Shown: one piece after another, positions 12,030 to 23,016 of the stretch
Layout: every line of letters begins with the position of its first letter
Numbering within the stretch: position 1 is the stretch's first letter
Origin: Nageia nagi
Lineage: Eukaryota; Pinophyta
Length of the DNA stretch: 64,000 nt
Assembly (NCBI GenBank): GCA_050084985.1
Contig: JBITNC010000001.1
Coordinates: 87,234,001 to 87,298,000 of the forward strand
Direction: 5' to 3'
Notes under the pieces: model-generated
The model's database searches: none
Seen by the model: the letters and a program-made list of their open reading frames with translations, nothing else
Told to the model about the DNA's origin: nothing
Made by a program: the position numbers and the translations under genes

Positions 12030-12771
12030 GCCCATGGACACAGGTGTTATGAAATTTTTCTATTAAGTGACACCCCTGTGGTTGGAACTAGAGGAAGTGA
12101 AGGCTTGATTATTCATTCTAAGCTTGCCTTAGAAAGCTTGATCAAGATCCTCAAATATGTTTTTGATCCTTTGTTCATAGGTTTGTAATCTTCCAAGCAA
12201 CTCGATAAGAGTGAGTTGGGACAAGTCCTTAAAATCCTTTATTGCAATGGTGATGGGATCAAACCATTGGGGAAGGTTTCTAAGAAACTTTTCAAAAATT
12301 TGGGTGTCATCAAGATCCTCACTATAAGAATGAATTACATTGATTAGGTTTTGAAATTTGTTCATTAAGATTTTAATGGTCTCTCTATCAACCATTTTGA
12401 GAGATTCAAATTCTCTCCAGAGCATTTGCAGCTTTGGTACTTTAACCTTAGAGGATCCCTTATAGGCATACTCAAGTGTATCCCAAGCAACCTTTGGAAC
12501 TTTGCATTATCTATCTCAGGGAAGATTGAAACATCTATCCCATTTTGTAATGCAAAAAATAATTCAATATCCTTATTCAAAGTGTCTAAAAGCTTCTTTT
12601 TTCATCTACTAAGAGTAGTGCAAATATCGTTGCATCTACTTCTATATAACCCTGGGAGATAAGAGTTTAAAGGTCTTGAGAGATGAGAAAAGTTCTCATT
12701 TTGATACTCCAATATTTTTCATTGAACATAAGGATTGAAAATTATGAGGAATTACCATCCTTTGAATCCAT
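12030..12771 (-). pseudogene. E8: gag relic of a third copia lineage
   Basis: The minus-strand ATG at 12771 lies about 23 bp after a tRNA-Met type primer-binding site. The gag N-terminal core (YWSIKMRTFLISQDL) is readable, then a segment ending FPEIDNAK. After a frameshift near 12490 comes VAWDTLEYAYKGSSKVK, and the UBN2-type gag core continues in the open stretch 12425-12129 (LWREFESLKM through LQTYEQRI). In-frame TAA, TAG and TGA codons break the first 80 codons. The tail continues to about 12030 with Ser/Asn-rich sequence and stops. Only gag is left; pol is missing. Confidence 0.8.
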
Positions 12772-12793
12772 TTTGACCTAATAAATGGTACAA

Positions 12794-12804
12794 CTATGAT
12801 ACCA
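12794..12804 (-). other. E8 primer-binding site
   Basis: On the minus strand TGGTATCATAG matches the initiator tRNA-Met primer-binding site (usual TGGTATCAGAG) with one change, directly upstream of the E8 gag start. Confidence 0.75.
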
Positions 12805-12805
12805 A

Positions 12806-14410
12806 TTAAAGAATTTTAGATAACGTGTTTAATAAAAGAATTTTCATAGTCAAATCTGAAGTAACCATGATTAGAAAAGGTAATAATTATGGTCAAAAAA
12901 GGTAGTAGCCACAATCAAATGAAGTTATACAAAAGAATAGAGTTATCCTAATCAATAATAGTGCACAAGTTAGATTATTGCACTTTGAGGTTGATGATAT
13001 CAAAAGAAACTTTATCACAATGTGAGATAAGATAAAAGGAGAAATATTGTACTTTTAGATGATGATGTCAGTAGAAATGTAGTTGCAATGTGATGTAGGG
13101 AGTAAATAGGTCAATGTCATGCTTTTGCAAGGATGATGGCAATAAAAGTATTTCCATAATGCGATATAAGGTAATAGGTATAATGTTATACTTTCTATAG
13201 GATGATGTTAGCAAATATATTACCATGATGCACACAAGGAAACTAATGATGAGTGTTATGCGATAAGAGAAGTGACATCAACAACTTGATTATTGGGATG
13301 TGATTAGAGTAGTGATATCAAGAAAATCTTGAAGAAAGTCTGACAAGGTAATAAGCATTAAGTATTAGGTATTGATAGTACTGATGTCAACAATGATGTA
13401 AGAAATGACATCAACACTTTGTAGGAGGGTATGATAAATGTTTGAAGAGCGATGATACTAGCAAAAGCTCAAGAGAAATACGGTAAGGTGAGAATAATAT
13501 TGAATATCTTATGATAAGAGTGATGATGTCAGCCAAAGTATGAACACAGTGCAATAAGGCTTTGTAAGACACGATAAGGTGTGGTAAAACATGATAACAC
13601 TAAAATGCATTTGGTGAGAAAGGAAAGTTCCCAAGAAGCTTGGAACATTATTTTTCTTGAAGATAGAAATCCAACAATGCTCTAAAGGGTTGTAAAATAA
13701 ATTCAAACAAGTGCAAGAAGGGAAATTTAATTTGGAAATGATTCCAAAATTACAAGATAGAAGAACTAAGTCAAAGACTTAAATGTTCAAACTTGTTTAA
13801 GGTCTGAAATAGGGAAACAAGAATGAAAACCAAGAAATCTCACTATTGAAAGCATAAAAATAAGAATTTAACTAATAAACAGAAGCTAAAATGTATACTT
13901 AACAATAAGAAATACCTCAAACCAGCTTCAAGATGCTTGCGTGAAGACACCAAGTCATACATTGTCTATTAACCACAAAAAGAGAGTGAAAATAGATAGT
14001 TGTAGAGAAAATAATGTTTTTCTATTATGCGTGCTTAAAATATCAACATAACATTATAATATTCTCTCCTTTATATCTTACAAAGGAAACCTAAGTCCTA
14101 TTTATATATACAAAAGATGGAGTATTGGAGACTCCAAGAAATCTGATGGATCATAGTCTTCTCAAAGAATTAAGAGAAATGTAAATGAAATGTATCATAA
14201 AGGAATGAACATCCAAGGAATATCTTATCAGATTGTGAGCATTAAAAGTTCAACTATTCTTGCAAAGGAAATAAATGTTGGTAGGTGAAAAATCAGTCTA
14301 CTCCATAGTAACTATTGGAGGAGATGTGTTCACATGAAAGATGCATCTAAAATGTAATTAAAACTATGGAACATTAAACTCCTTCACTATGTTCTCAAAT
14401 TGTTTCAACA
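12806..14410 (-). repeat. Candidate E8 5' LTR region
   Basis: By position the E8 5' LTR must end near 12806. A minus-strand TATA-like TATATATAAATAGG lies near 14100-14118, and a possible TG start (TGTTGAAAC) lies at 14410. No second LTR is in the window, so both ends are guesses, and the size (about 1.6 kb) is large for copia. Confidence 0.3.
12985..13300. repeat. Degenerate tandem repeat of about 70 bp
   Basis: GATGATGTC or GATGATATC followed by an A-rich stretch and CAATGTGAT/CATAATGCGAT recurs at about 12992, 13060, 13132 and 13200. Weaker forms continue to about 13540. Non-coding. Confidence 0.55.
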
Positions 14411-15989
14411 ACATAACCTTGAATTGAAATTCCCTCTCAAAGGGTGGTCCATTGGGTAATATATGTCACTTTGCCATTGGTTGAGTGACATGGAGAAAAG
14501 TAATTGGATGAGTGAGTCATAATATTAAGTAGGCACATTATGATTAGTTTTCACCTATGTAGGTGGTCAACTTAGTTAAAAGTCTCAAGGTAAGGGTTCG
14601 GTTCTATAGTTAAGAAGGTAGTTGAAATTTTTTTGTATAAATATAAGTTGAAGAAAGAGAAGAAAAAGTTTAAATAAAATTTTAGCTCAATGTTGTAAGA
14701 GATTCAAGGTTGACATCTCATGATATTATGTTGTAACAACTATATTTTGAAGCATATGAAAGGGGTTCTTTATATCAAGTTTGAGATATTGAATATGCCA
14801 TAGGAAATACCTTGAGTATTATTTATGCTTATTCGTGGTAATGGATATTTGATTTAAGTAATACATGTATGTTCATTTGATTGAGTTTTATTGTAAGAGA
14901 GAAAGGTTATCTAAATTAATGGATGTAAGAATACTTTGTACTTAGAATCTTCTGACAAAACAGATATTAATATGAATAAAAGTCTCACTTGAGTTGAAAT
15001 GCTTCATTTGGGCTTTTCTATTATACTTTTAAGGAAAAAAGCCCATTGTCCATAAATTAAATTCTAAACAATTAGATCAAAATATGCCATAAGGCTTCTT
15101 CTATTTCCATCTCCACATGCAAAAAAAACTTTCCTAACCTATTAACAAAGCATATCTTACTTGAGCATTAGGTTTTATATCCTATAAATAAATTACATAT
15201 GGTTTTAAAAGAAAATTCCACCTTTCAATTAAGTAGCCTCCTTTTCTTAGGTGTATTTAAAACCCTAATAATCCAATAAAGATATCAAGTTTTACGTAAG
15301 GGGGATAAACTCCCATCCAGTGGATCATCATGCAAGTTATCTTTTACTTCTTTTCATCATCAATAAGATCTAGCTAGGCCTACCTTGTTTATAGAAGAGG
15401 CTCTTTCCTTATCTAACTACCTTTTTCTTATCAAGAGCCTCTTATTTGAGAGATTAAGTAGCCACAAATCAATAACTCATTAGAATTAAATTCTAAATGA
15501 AATATTACAAATATTTGATTTTTGAATGCTGGAAGCTTAGCCAATAGAAAATGCTATCATAGAAGAAATCTCCTAATCATGTTCATTAATTTGATCTACC
15601 TCTTTGATAAAGTTTGATCCATTCATGATCGTATCTATCAAACAAGATAAATTCTAAATTCATAACAATCTCATCATAAATATACATGCTAGCATATTGA
15701 TACTTCAATTCTATAAAACTATATGTCCCCGATATATTAGTAGGTTGCTTATTAGCCTTAATTAACTCTTGAGTAGGGAACCCTTATAAATTGATGTGCA
15801 ATAATTGACTTCTCAAGAGATCCTACTTGCTCATCAACCTTTGTTTCATAAAACTAGAGCTTGATTTTGTTGAGGATCACCTTGCAAAAACGAATCTCAA
15901 TCCTGAACATCTAATTGTCTAGCATATGGTTGATGACTAGTCTGCATAGAAGATGGATTCTCAAACTATTTATCCTTCCTACACTAATA
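14411..15989. other. No gene seen
   Basis: AT-rich. A TATA-like TATAAATATAAG (about 14635) followed by TTGTAAGAGATTCAAGG resembles a copia LTR leader, but no termini can be assigned. Nothing else is supported. Confidence 0.4.
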
Positions 15990-16330
15990 AAGATGTTAGG
16001 TCTAAGGAATTTTTTTTAAGGATATTTACTTACTTCACAATATACTTAGTCCATTTTTTATAGCCCTTTTGAAAATGTCCAACTATATGGTAAAGTCTAT
16101 AATGAAAAGGAATTTTTCATCATCTTCCAACTATTAGTTGCTGCACGCTATTTGAGCTCAAGGTATTTCGAAAGATGAGCACAAAACCTATAAATATTAT
16201 CTAAAATCTTAACTAAACAACCTAGAGTATTACCTATCTTCTTGAATCTCTAGATCCTAAAATTTGCATGCTAGTCCCACAAATCCAAATCTCTTACTCA
16301 TTTGGCTTTTCTCTTTTTAGAATCATAACA
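15990..16330 (-). pseudogene. LINE ORF1 relic (DUF4283/zinc-knuckle type)
   Basis: Minus-strand translation gives RFKKIGNTLGCLVKILDN (about 16248-16195), then RFCAHLSKYLELK, stops, then KIPFHYRLYHIVGHFQKGY (about 16110-16050). The order and spacing fit plant L1-type ORF1 proteins, which have an IGNxLG segment and a CxxC-H knuckle after an IPF motif. Here the knuckle cysteines appear as Tyr, consistent with a dead copy. No RT is seen next to it. Confidence 0.5.
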
Positions 16331-16886
16331 ACAATATTGAGCACATAAGGAATACATCTTATTCCACAAGGCCCATGATGCCTTTGTCAACCTAAGAAAG
16401 TGATCTCCTAATATGGATCAATAATCCAAGTTTTATGTACTTAACCCATTAGATCCTCTTCCTATGAACACAAGGTCAATTGAAACATCCATCAAAAGCG
16501 TCAATTTCTAAGAAAGATATGATTGAATCTTTTGAAAATAAAAATCTTAAATGGTTGATGAGCTACCAAGAAACAACCAAAAACTTGATCTTTTAAAATA
16601 AATACTATTCTCCACTTTTTATTATATTAGTTTTTATACATTTTACTTGTATTTTGCATGCTTTTTACGCATTTACTATCCCATACCTATCTTATAAGAA
16701 ATTATTTGCACGATTGACCAACCAATTAATCGATTTAGCAGCCTAAATTTGCATTTAAAAAAATAAACATTATATTCATTTAATCATAAGCAAAATCTAT
16801 CCATATCTTAATTGATACATAAGAAAAAGTACATTTCCATTACAAACCAACAAAACAATGTACCGTTTAAAATAAAAACACAACTT
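16331..16886. other. No gene seen
   Basis: AT-rich spacer between the LINE relic and the Lhcb1 3' UTR. The first 100 bp may extend the LINE relic. Confidence 0.5.
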
Positions 16887-16910
16887 TTTGACGGTTACAA
16901 TGCCGTCAAA
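16887..16910 (-). terminator. Hairpin in the Lhcb1 3' UTR
   Basis: TTTGACGG (16887-16894) and CCGTCAAA (16903-16910) form a perfect eight-pair stem with an eight-base loop, 40-60 bp after the stop codon. Plant genes do not use hairpin terminators, so this is a structural note and may affect mRNA stability or 3' end formation. Confidence 0.5.
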
Positions 16911-16913
16911 GAT

Positions 16914-16927
16914 AACCGCTAGCGGTT
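16914..16927. repeat. 14-bp perfect palindrome after the Lhcb1 stop
   Basis: AACCGCTAGCGGTT is self-complementary over all 14 bases and lies 23 bp downstream of the stop codon, next to the 16887-16910 hairpin. Confidence 0.7.
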
Positions 16928-16949
16928 TGTTACAACCAGGCAGGCAATC

Positions 16950-17756
16950 TCACTTGCCGGGCACGAAGTTGGTAGCATAAGCCCAGGCGTTGTTGTTAAC
17001 CGGGTCGGCGAGGTGGTCCGCCAAGTTTTCGAGCGGCCCTTTTCCTGTGACGATGGCCTGCACGTAGAATCCGAACATGGAAAACATTGCCAGCCTCCCG
17101 TTCTTTATCTCCTTCACCTTCAACTCCGCGAACGCCTCGGGATCATCCGCCAGTCCCAACGGGTCGAAACTGCCACCCGGATACAACGGATCCGTCACCT
17201 CCCCAAGCGGTCCTCCGGCCACGCGGTAGCCCTCCACCGCTCCCATCAGTATGACCTGGAACCCCAATATGGCAAGAATGCTCTGGGCATGCACCAGGCT
17301 CGGGTTCCCCAAGTAGTCCAGACCACCTTCCTTGAAGATCTGAGCACCCGCCTTGAACCACACGGCTTCCCCGAACTTCACACCGTTGCGGCTCAACAGC
17401 TCCGGAAAAACGCAACCCAAAGCTCCCAACATTGCCCACCTGCAGTGTATCACTTCCAACTCCCTATTCCTTGCGAACGTCTCAGGATCCGCGGATAGCC
17501 CGGCGGTGTCCCACCCGTAGTCGCCGGGGAATTCTCCGGTGAGATACGAGGGTGGCTCGCCGGAAAAGGGACCAAGGTACTTGACTCTGTTCGGGCCATA
17601 CCAGGGGCTGGACGAAACCGCCACTTTGCCGGTGGTTCTGCCACGCATAGTTACGCGGCCTTCGGCAGGAGTGAAGCCAAATCTCTCGCTCTGCGATTGG
17701 GGCTTTGCCAAAAGGGCCTGCCCAAAGGCTGACGAGGACAGTGCCATGGATGCCAT
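16950..17756 (-). CDS. Lhcb1: Chlorophyll a/b-binding protein of LHCII, Lhcb1 type
   Basis: Encodes a 268-residue thylakoid antenna protein that binds chlorophylls a and b and xanthophylls in trimeric LHCII of photosystem II. Residues 1 to about 37 look like a Ser/Ala-rich chloroplast transit peptide, with a probable mature start at Arg38 and Thr41/42 near the usual kinase site. The trimerisation motif WYGPNR is at 52-57. The first membrane helix carries ExxHxR (E101, H104, R106), the second Q167 and E175, and the third EIKNGR (E216, N219, R221); all are chlorophyll-ligand or ion-pair positions. VIHCRW and NPSLVHAQ favour Lhcb1 over Lhcb2. No intron, no internal stop, expected length. The second helix reads AILGFQV where I remember AIWACQV in angiosperms. 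The coding region is strikingly GC-rich against its surroundings. The start lies in an AACCATGG context; a second ATG three codons on is less likely. Confidence 0.97.
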   Translation of the reverse strand: MASMALSSSAFGQALLAKPQSQSERFGFTPAEGRVTMRGRTTGKVAVSSSPWYGPNRVKYLGPFSGEPPSYLTGEFPGDYGWDTAGLSADPETFARNRELEVIHCRWAMLGALGCVFPELLSRNGVKFGEAVWFKAGAQIFKEGGLDYLGNPSLVHAQSILAILGFQVILMGAVEGYRVAGGPLGEVTDPLYPGGSFDPLGLADDPEAFAELKVKEIKNGRLAMFSMFGFYVQAIVTGKGPLENLADHLADPVNNNAWAYATNFVPGK

Positions 17757-17900
17757 GGTTTTTGCTGATCTCTACTCCTACTAAGACGGGAAATTAGTGA
17801 TCTGATTGTGTGATAAGCTGAGGAAGGAGATGGAAGGAGGGGATGTTACTTATAGAGCGGTTGTGGGTGATTTTTATTATCGGATGGGAATCCGGAGGAG
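17757..17900 (-). promoter_or_regulatory. Lhcb1 core promoter and 5' UTR
   Basis: On the minus strand a TATA box (CTATAAG, about 17849-17855) lies about 95 bp before the ATG, giving a short pyrimidine-rich 5' UTR. About 25 bp further upstream is GATAA (17877-17881), the I-box/GATA element known from light-responsive Lhcb promoters, within GATAATAAAAATC. The location and spacing fit a light-regulated photosynthesis gene. Function is inferred from known Lhcb promoters. Confidence 0.65.
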
Positions 17901-18180
17901 CGACCACAGCCACGAGCTGTAGACTACCATATCTGCTGACGGACAGTGTTTTGGGATTTTTTTTCGTGTTTGGAATTGTTTGTGAATGGTGTGCAATTGG
18001 TGGCGAATCCGGGACCCCATCTTTTGCTGTCCAACCATGAGACACGTTTGGATTCCTTATCTGAGGGCTGTGGCAGTCAGACGGGTAGACTTCATACTGG
18101 CTACGTACAGACCGCAAGACTGCTTGGTTGGGACAGCCGGCTGCTTGTGGCCTTCAAGGTTTAAGGTGTCAATTTAGAGG
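17901..18180 (-). promoter_or_regulatory. Upstream promoter region of Lhcb1
   Basis: GC content stays above the local background to about 18170 and then drops sharply. This suggests that conserved gene-associated DNA ends there. No specific site is certain. Confidence 0.4.
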
Positions 18181-18860
18181 TTGATTAAAGTGGATGATTT
18201 TTATAGTGAATTCAGTATAGTTTTTATTACATTTTATTTATGTGGGTTGAATAAGTTAAGCTAGTAAAGTAAGCATGGAGGTGGAGGTTGATGTTTAAAG
18301 TGGATGATTTTGTTTTAATATTTTTAACATTTAGAGATGTTTTATAATGATAGATATTAGAAGGTAGATAGTTTATTTGTCATTTGTACGATTTATTCAA
18401 GTTTAATAATAATAGAATGGTTAAAATTTATCTACAACTATAACTTGCATAAATAGATGATTGAAATTAATTTATAACTTTTTTTTTCATATTTAATTTT
18501 TGTGAGATATTTATTACATCTTTATTTATTTTATTTTATTTGTATTTTTATTTAATAATATTTATCTATAAAGAGCATTCATTGAATTTCAATTGAAATC
18601 AATTTATAAATGTATTTGGAAAATAAGATAAAATTAATCCTACAAATTTGATCATATTCATAACTTTAATTTAACGAGTGTTTAATAGTGAAAGAGATGT
18701 GTAGTCTTATTACATTCTATTGATGTGGTTGAGTAAACCAATTTAGTATCGTAAGCAAGGAGGCTGATTGGTAAAATGGGTGATTTTTATAATGGTTAAG
18801 ATATATAGTCCTCTATTACATTCTATTCATGTTGAATCAAGTAAGCTAACTTTAAGATAT
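18181..18860. repeat. Degenerate direct repeats upstream of Lhcb1
   Basis: A segment with GTGGATGATTTTTATA, TTATTACATTTTATT and AAGTAAGCATGGAGG recurs in changed form at about 18190-18310, 18690-18790 and 18775-18850. Non-coding and AT-rich. Confidence 0.55.
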
Positions 18861-20950
18861 TAAAAAAAAATGAAAAGGGAGAAAAGAAAGTAAAATATGA
18901 ATACTTAATATTCATGACTTGCTCTTTAATATATCGATATTTGAATGTTTACTTCAACACTTTAATAAAATTATTTAGTGTTTATGATCATTCATACATT
19001 TTATTTGTCATTCATATCTAAATTATTTGAAAATTTATTATTGTTGATGTTAGTAATCATATCATGAAATGAGACAAGAGTAATGCTCATCAAAATCTTA
19101 TGCAAGTTTCAAAATCTTAAACTTTTCATGATAAGCGAAAAGCATATTTTAATTTGAATTATCATCACTTACATTTAATAGTTGTATTTTGTAAAAACAC
19201 TTCAATTCTACCTTTAAGTGTTATGGCACCTTCATATTTCCACATGCACCTCTTTGCATTATTCTAGAAATATGTGCTTATTTGTATATGCTAAGGCATT
19301 TCTTCAACTATATGCCTTCATATCCCTTTTCTAATTCTCATATTCAATTGTTTACCTAATTTTCTTCATGCTTTATCTCCAAATCATCGTCGTATTTGGC
19401 CAATCCTTTATTATTAATTTTATCTCCTACAATGATCCGATAGTCATTTGTTGGTTAATATTTTTAATTCTTAGATTGATGCTTGATATTTTTGATTAGT
19501 TTTATTACTACTTAGTTTTCTAGGCTTATTATTTAATGAACGTCAAAGGAACACATGGACATGTAGGATACATGCTCTAAGATATTATAGCTAAATCAAA
19601 TATCTCAAAAAGATCTATGATCTAAATTTGGGCTAACTTGATTATTGTGTTGAGGCGATGACAAGAATGGAGATGATGAAGATGATCGATAAGTCAAGAT
19701 ATTAGGAACTATTGGAGCAGAAGCTAATTTAGCAACACTAGTATCTGCTAATGTAGAAATCACTTTATCAACATCAATATCTACAAAAGTAGTGGCCAAT
19801 GAATCAAAATTGTTATCTATGAAGAGAGTGGCCAATGAAGTGATATTGATGTCTACTAAAATGCAGGCCAAGAAGAGCATGAGAAAATATCTTATCTATG
19901 ATATTGGTCATTCAACAACATAAATAAATCAAGATAACTAGGTAGAATCCAGATAAGGTGACCCTGACTTACCAATGTATCATGTGAATGTGATCAATAT
20001 CTCTCACATGCCTACTCATAATGAATCCTCTATTCAGATAGTTGATCTAACAAATACATATGAACTAGAAGATAAATAAACTAATGAGGAATCAAATACA
20101 TCTACACCTTTACCCTTGACACATTCACATGTTTGAAGAGGAGCACCCTTATTAATATTTTTTTAACTACCTCCATTATCACCCCCTCTAGTGGACCCTT
20201 CACCATATGTTACAAGTAATTGACACTATACCCACCCCATTAGTTACTCATTGCCATCTATTTCCTAAATTCAAACCTCACCCAAAACAAACCCCTCCAA
20301 ACCCCATCATAATTTACCCCATTCAACACCATCCATATTAGGTCCAAGACTAGCACATCTACACTTGCAACCTTTGACATATCATGGTCCTTACATACCT
20401 TTACATTTTTAACTGCATGCACATCATGGTCCTTACATCCCTTTGCATCTGAAATACCCTGCACATCTTGCTCCTCATATGTGTCCACTATTATCTAACC
20501 ATCACTACATCTACCCATGGTTATCCCAACATCATTCTTTCTCTATGTGTTTGCAACCACCATTGCATTGCTTATACCCCATGCCCCTCATACATAACCC
20601 CTACTTGGTGTATCTGCAACCACTATACATCACCTATGTTCTCAATCATAAATATACCATTCCCATAATCACCGTCCATGGGTAGATCCACTTCCTTATG
20701 ATCCATATTGGCACCCATATCCTAGGTATTATCCTCATTACTAAATATGTGTTACTCTTTATTTGTATACATTCTCTTGCCTTTTCACCAAAAAAAATTT
20801 AAAATCCAAAAACATAAAATATTTACACAATTCTAAAAATAAAAAAAATCAAAAATATTCTCAACATACTTCTTTATGGTTACGGTTATAGCCATAAAAA
20901 CAATCCTCATTATGGTTATGCTTATAGCCTTAAAAGTAGAGCCACCAACT
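18861..20950. other. No gene supported
   Basis: AT-rich. 19605-19880 (minus) contains an open stretch made of repeated Leu-Ala-Thr-x-(Phe/Val)-(Ile/Val)-Asp segments, reflecting a tandem DNA repeat (GTGGCCAATGAA and variants). 20258-20690 is a low-complexity region with repeated CATCATGGTCCTTACAT-type phrases. Neither resembles a known protein. Confidence 0.45.
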
Positions 20951-21303
20951 TAGAGACTATTTATCTTCACCTAAATACTATAGTTGGATTATACACTCTT
21001 TAGGTCATCGATGGCTAACGATACAAATAGTGAGAGGTCACTCATTTAAAAGAAAATTAATGATGCACTATTAATAGGAATGTTGATATTGACTCATACT
21101 CAATAGACGATGCATCCCACTTTGCATCAAACTAGAACTTATAACATCCTTAGTCAATGATCTTTCTAAGACAACCATGGATATAAAATATATATCTTAA
21201 AAGCCTAGTTTATAAAATGATGTCACTTGATTTTGAAATGACTTTACATATATATCTATGGATCTTGGATAAATAGAATAAGGTCTTTGATGACCATCAA
21301 TAC

Positions 21304-21759
21304 TATTAGAATTTTTAATGTAATATTGTGTAATATTTCTCCTTAATGTAAATTCATTAATACTTAAAGTATCATTAGATACCTTAAGGTATTAAAGGAA
21401 TATAAATAGGAGAATGATTAAAAATAGGTAAAGGATTAAAAATAGAAAAGGGATTAATTATAGAGTGGGTTTCTTCTTATAAAAAGAGAATAACCCTCCC
21501 CTTCTCTAGTTACATAATTGTAATGCAAGCTTTGTTATAGGTTTAGAGTGTGAGAGAGAGAAGAGATTTTGTAAGAGAGGTCTTTGAGAATAAGAAGATC
21601 TTAGTTAGTGGACATACTCCCAAGGAGGGAGGAACCACTTTATATCTTGTGTTATTTATGTGATTGGATTTATTTATTGTGCTATTGCGTTGATGTTGAA
21701 AGTGCCTTCTTGAGATCTTGGGAGATAAGAAGTTAATTCAAAAAGGGTCAATTTCTTCA
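21304..21759 (+). repeat. Solo LTR of the E copia family
   Basis: 456 bp, from TATTAGAATTTT (compare TGTTAGAATTTG of E2) to TTTCTTCA. It has a TATA box (TATAAAAAG, about 21478-21486) and the family stem-loop (21608-21638). It is flanked by AATAC (21299-21303) and AATAT (21760-21764), a target duplication with one change. No internal sequence follows, so it is a solo LTR made by LTR-LTR recombination. Confidence 0.85.
21608..21638 (+). promoter_or_regulatory. Conserved LTR stem-loop (solo LTR)
   Basis: GTGG/CCAC outer stem and CTCCC/GGGAG inner stem with an AAGGA loop, identical in its paired bases to E2. Confidence 0.6.
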
Positions 21760-21900
21760 AATATGACTAGTGAGATTTCACTCACTTAAAAGTAAATTAA
21801 TGATGCAACTATAATTGATTCATTAACATTAATCCATCATCAATGGGTGATACATTTCATTATGTATCCACCAATAGAGAATTTATGCAAATGAACCTTT

Positions 21901-23016
21901 GTATAATTTGGTTAAAATAATATGTCACTACTTTCATAATCTTGATACCTAATATGTATGTTATTAACAAACAATATATCTAAACATGTTGACTCACAAC
22001 TACATTTATGCACTTTACATAATTGAAAATCCAATGTGTTATAATGAGATGATCATGTTAGTATGAATAATCCTTGTCTCATTTTATTTCATACCCCTAT
22101 ATAATTTCTTATTCACTAAATATCTATTCCACTCAACACCATACCATTGATTAGCTTAACTGAGTATTTTCTTATTAAGTTTTGATATTTGGTGATAATT
22201 TATGATTCAACTTGGAGCTCCCATGAAATCCAAAGAAATTGCATGAAATATTAATCCTACATTCCCCTCCACACATTCATATCACAATATACTTATCAGT
22301 CATAATGCATCTATCAGATATTGATGAGCTCTTTTTAATCATTAAAAAAGGTGCTTACTTAAAAAAAAAGGTGTGAAGAAGCAAGAAAAAGAGAATAAGA
22401 AAGAAAAATATTCAAGAAATAAAACATCCTATACAAGGACTACTATTACCATTATTTTCATTACATCATACTTAGCTCATACAACTCCACTCATTCTATT
22501 TCCTCACCCCCTCCAAAATCTTCTTGTCTTAATCAACTTTTAGATATCCCACTACAACACATGTCATGTAAAATCTTTGGGTCTAATTATGCCCAAGTAA
22601 ATATCAATGAGCATCATCACCTTGAAATTACAAAGTGACCATTCCCATGATACTAATTAAAGTCCTTTGAGTTCACCTCTATACATACACATACATACAA
22701 CTACATTTATTCATTATTTACTTATATTAACCCTTCCTAGTTGATTGCCAAATTTAACCATATTATTTATATAAGTGATATCTTGTGCATAGACCATGGT
22801 ATGGTGCAATATCCTAAATAAAGTAATAAATACCTCACATGATAATAAATCAAACCTATACAAAATTTATTTGCATATATTCTTTGACTAATTCATGCTT
22901 TATTTCATATTTTTACAAGTGTCCCAATAGCGTAAACTGATAATGGTTCCCTACCAATTAGAACAAATTTGAGGAAAAGAGAATTTCTTGAGCTATGGAT
23001 AGAAAAAATCATTTGA
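21901..23016. other. No gene seen
   Basis: AT-rich. No LTR end, repeat or coding signal I can support. Confidence 0.5.

Larger units (their letters stand above)
20960..21900 (+). repeat. Local repeat family copy, split by a solo LTR
   Basis: Left part 20960-21303 and right part 21760-21900 are joined in the homologous sequence at 26900-27200. Shared landmarks are GATCTTTC(T/C)AAGA(C/T)AACCATGG, a GGTC(T/A)TTGATGACC-like segment and TCACTCA/TCAATCA followed by an AAATTAATGATGCA segment. The left part also repeats the right part's motif at about 21025, so the unit is probably tandem at about 300 bp. Confidence 0.7.

Noticed and set aside
17013-17498. Long plus-strand open stretches opposite Lhcb1
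   Set aside because: They are antisense shadows of a GC-rich, conserved coding region; the minus-strand frame matches Lhcb1 end to end.
19605-19880. Possible relative of the repeat protein at 35199-35438
   Set aside because: Both are Asp- and Leu-Ala-rich tandem products, but I cannot align the units convincingly by eye.
20258-20685. Possible small genes on either strand
   Set aside because: Made of repeated short phrases (His/Tyr/Cys- or Asp/Val-rich); no start context, no family and open in several frames.
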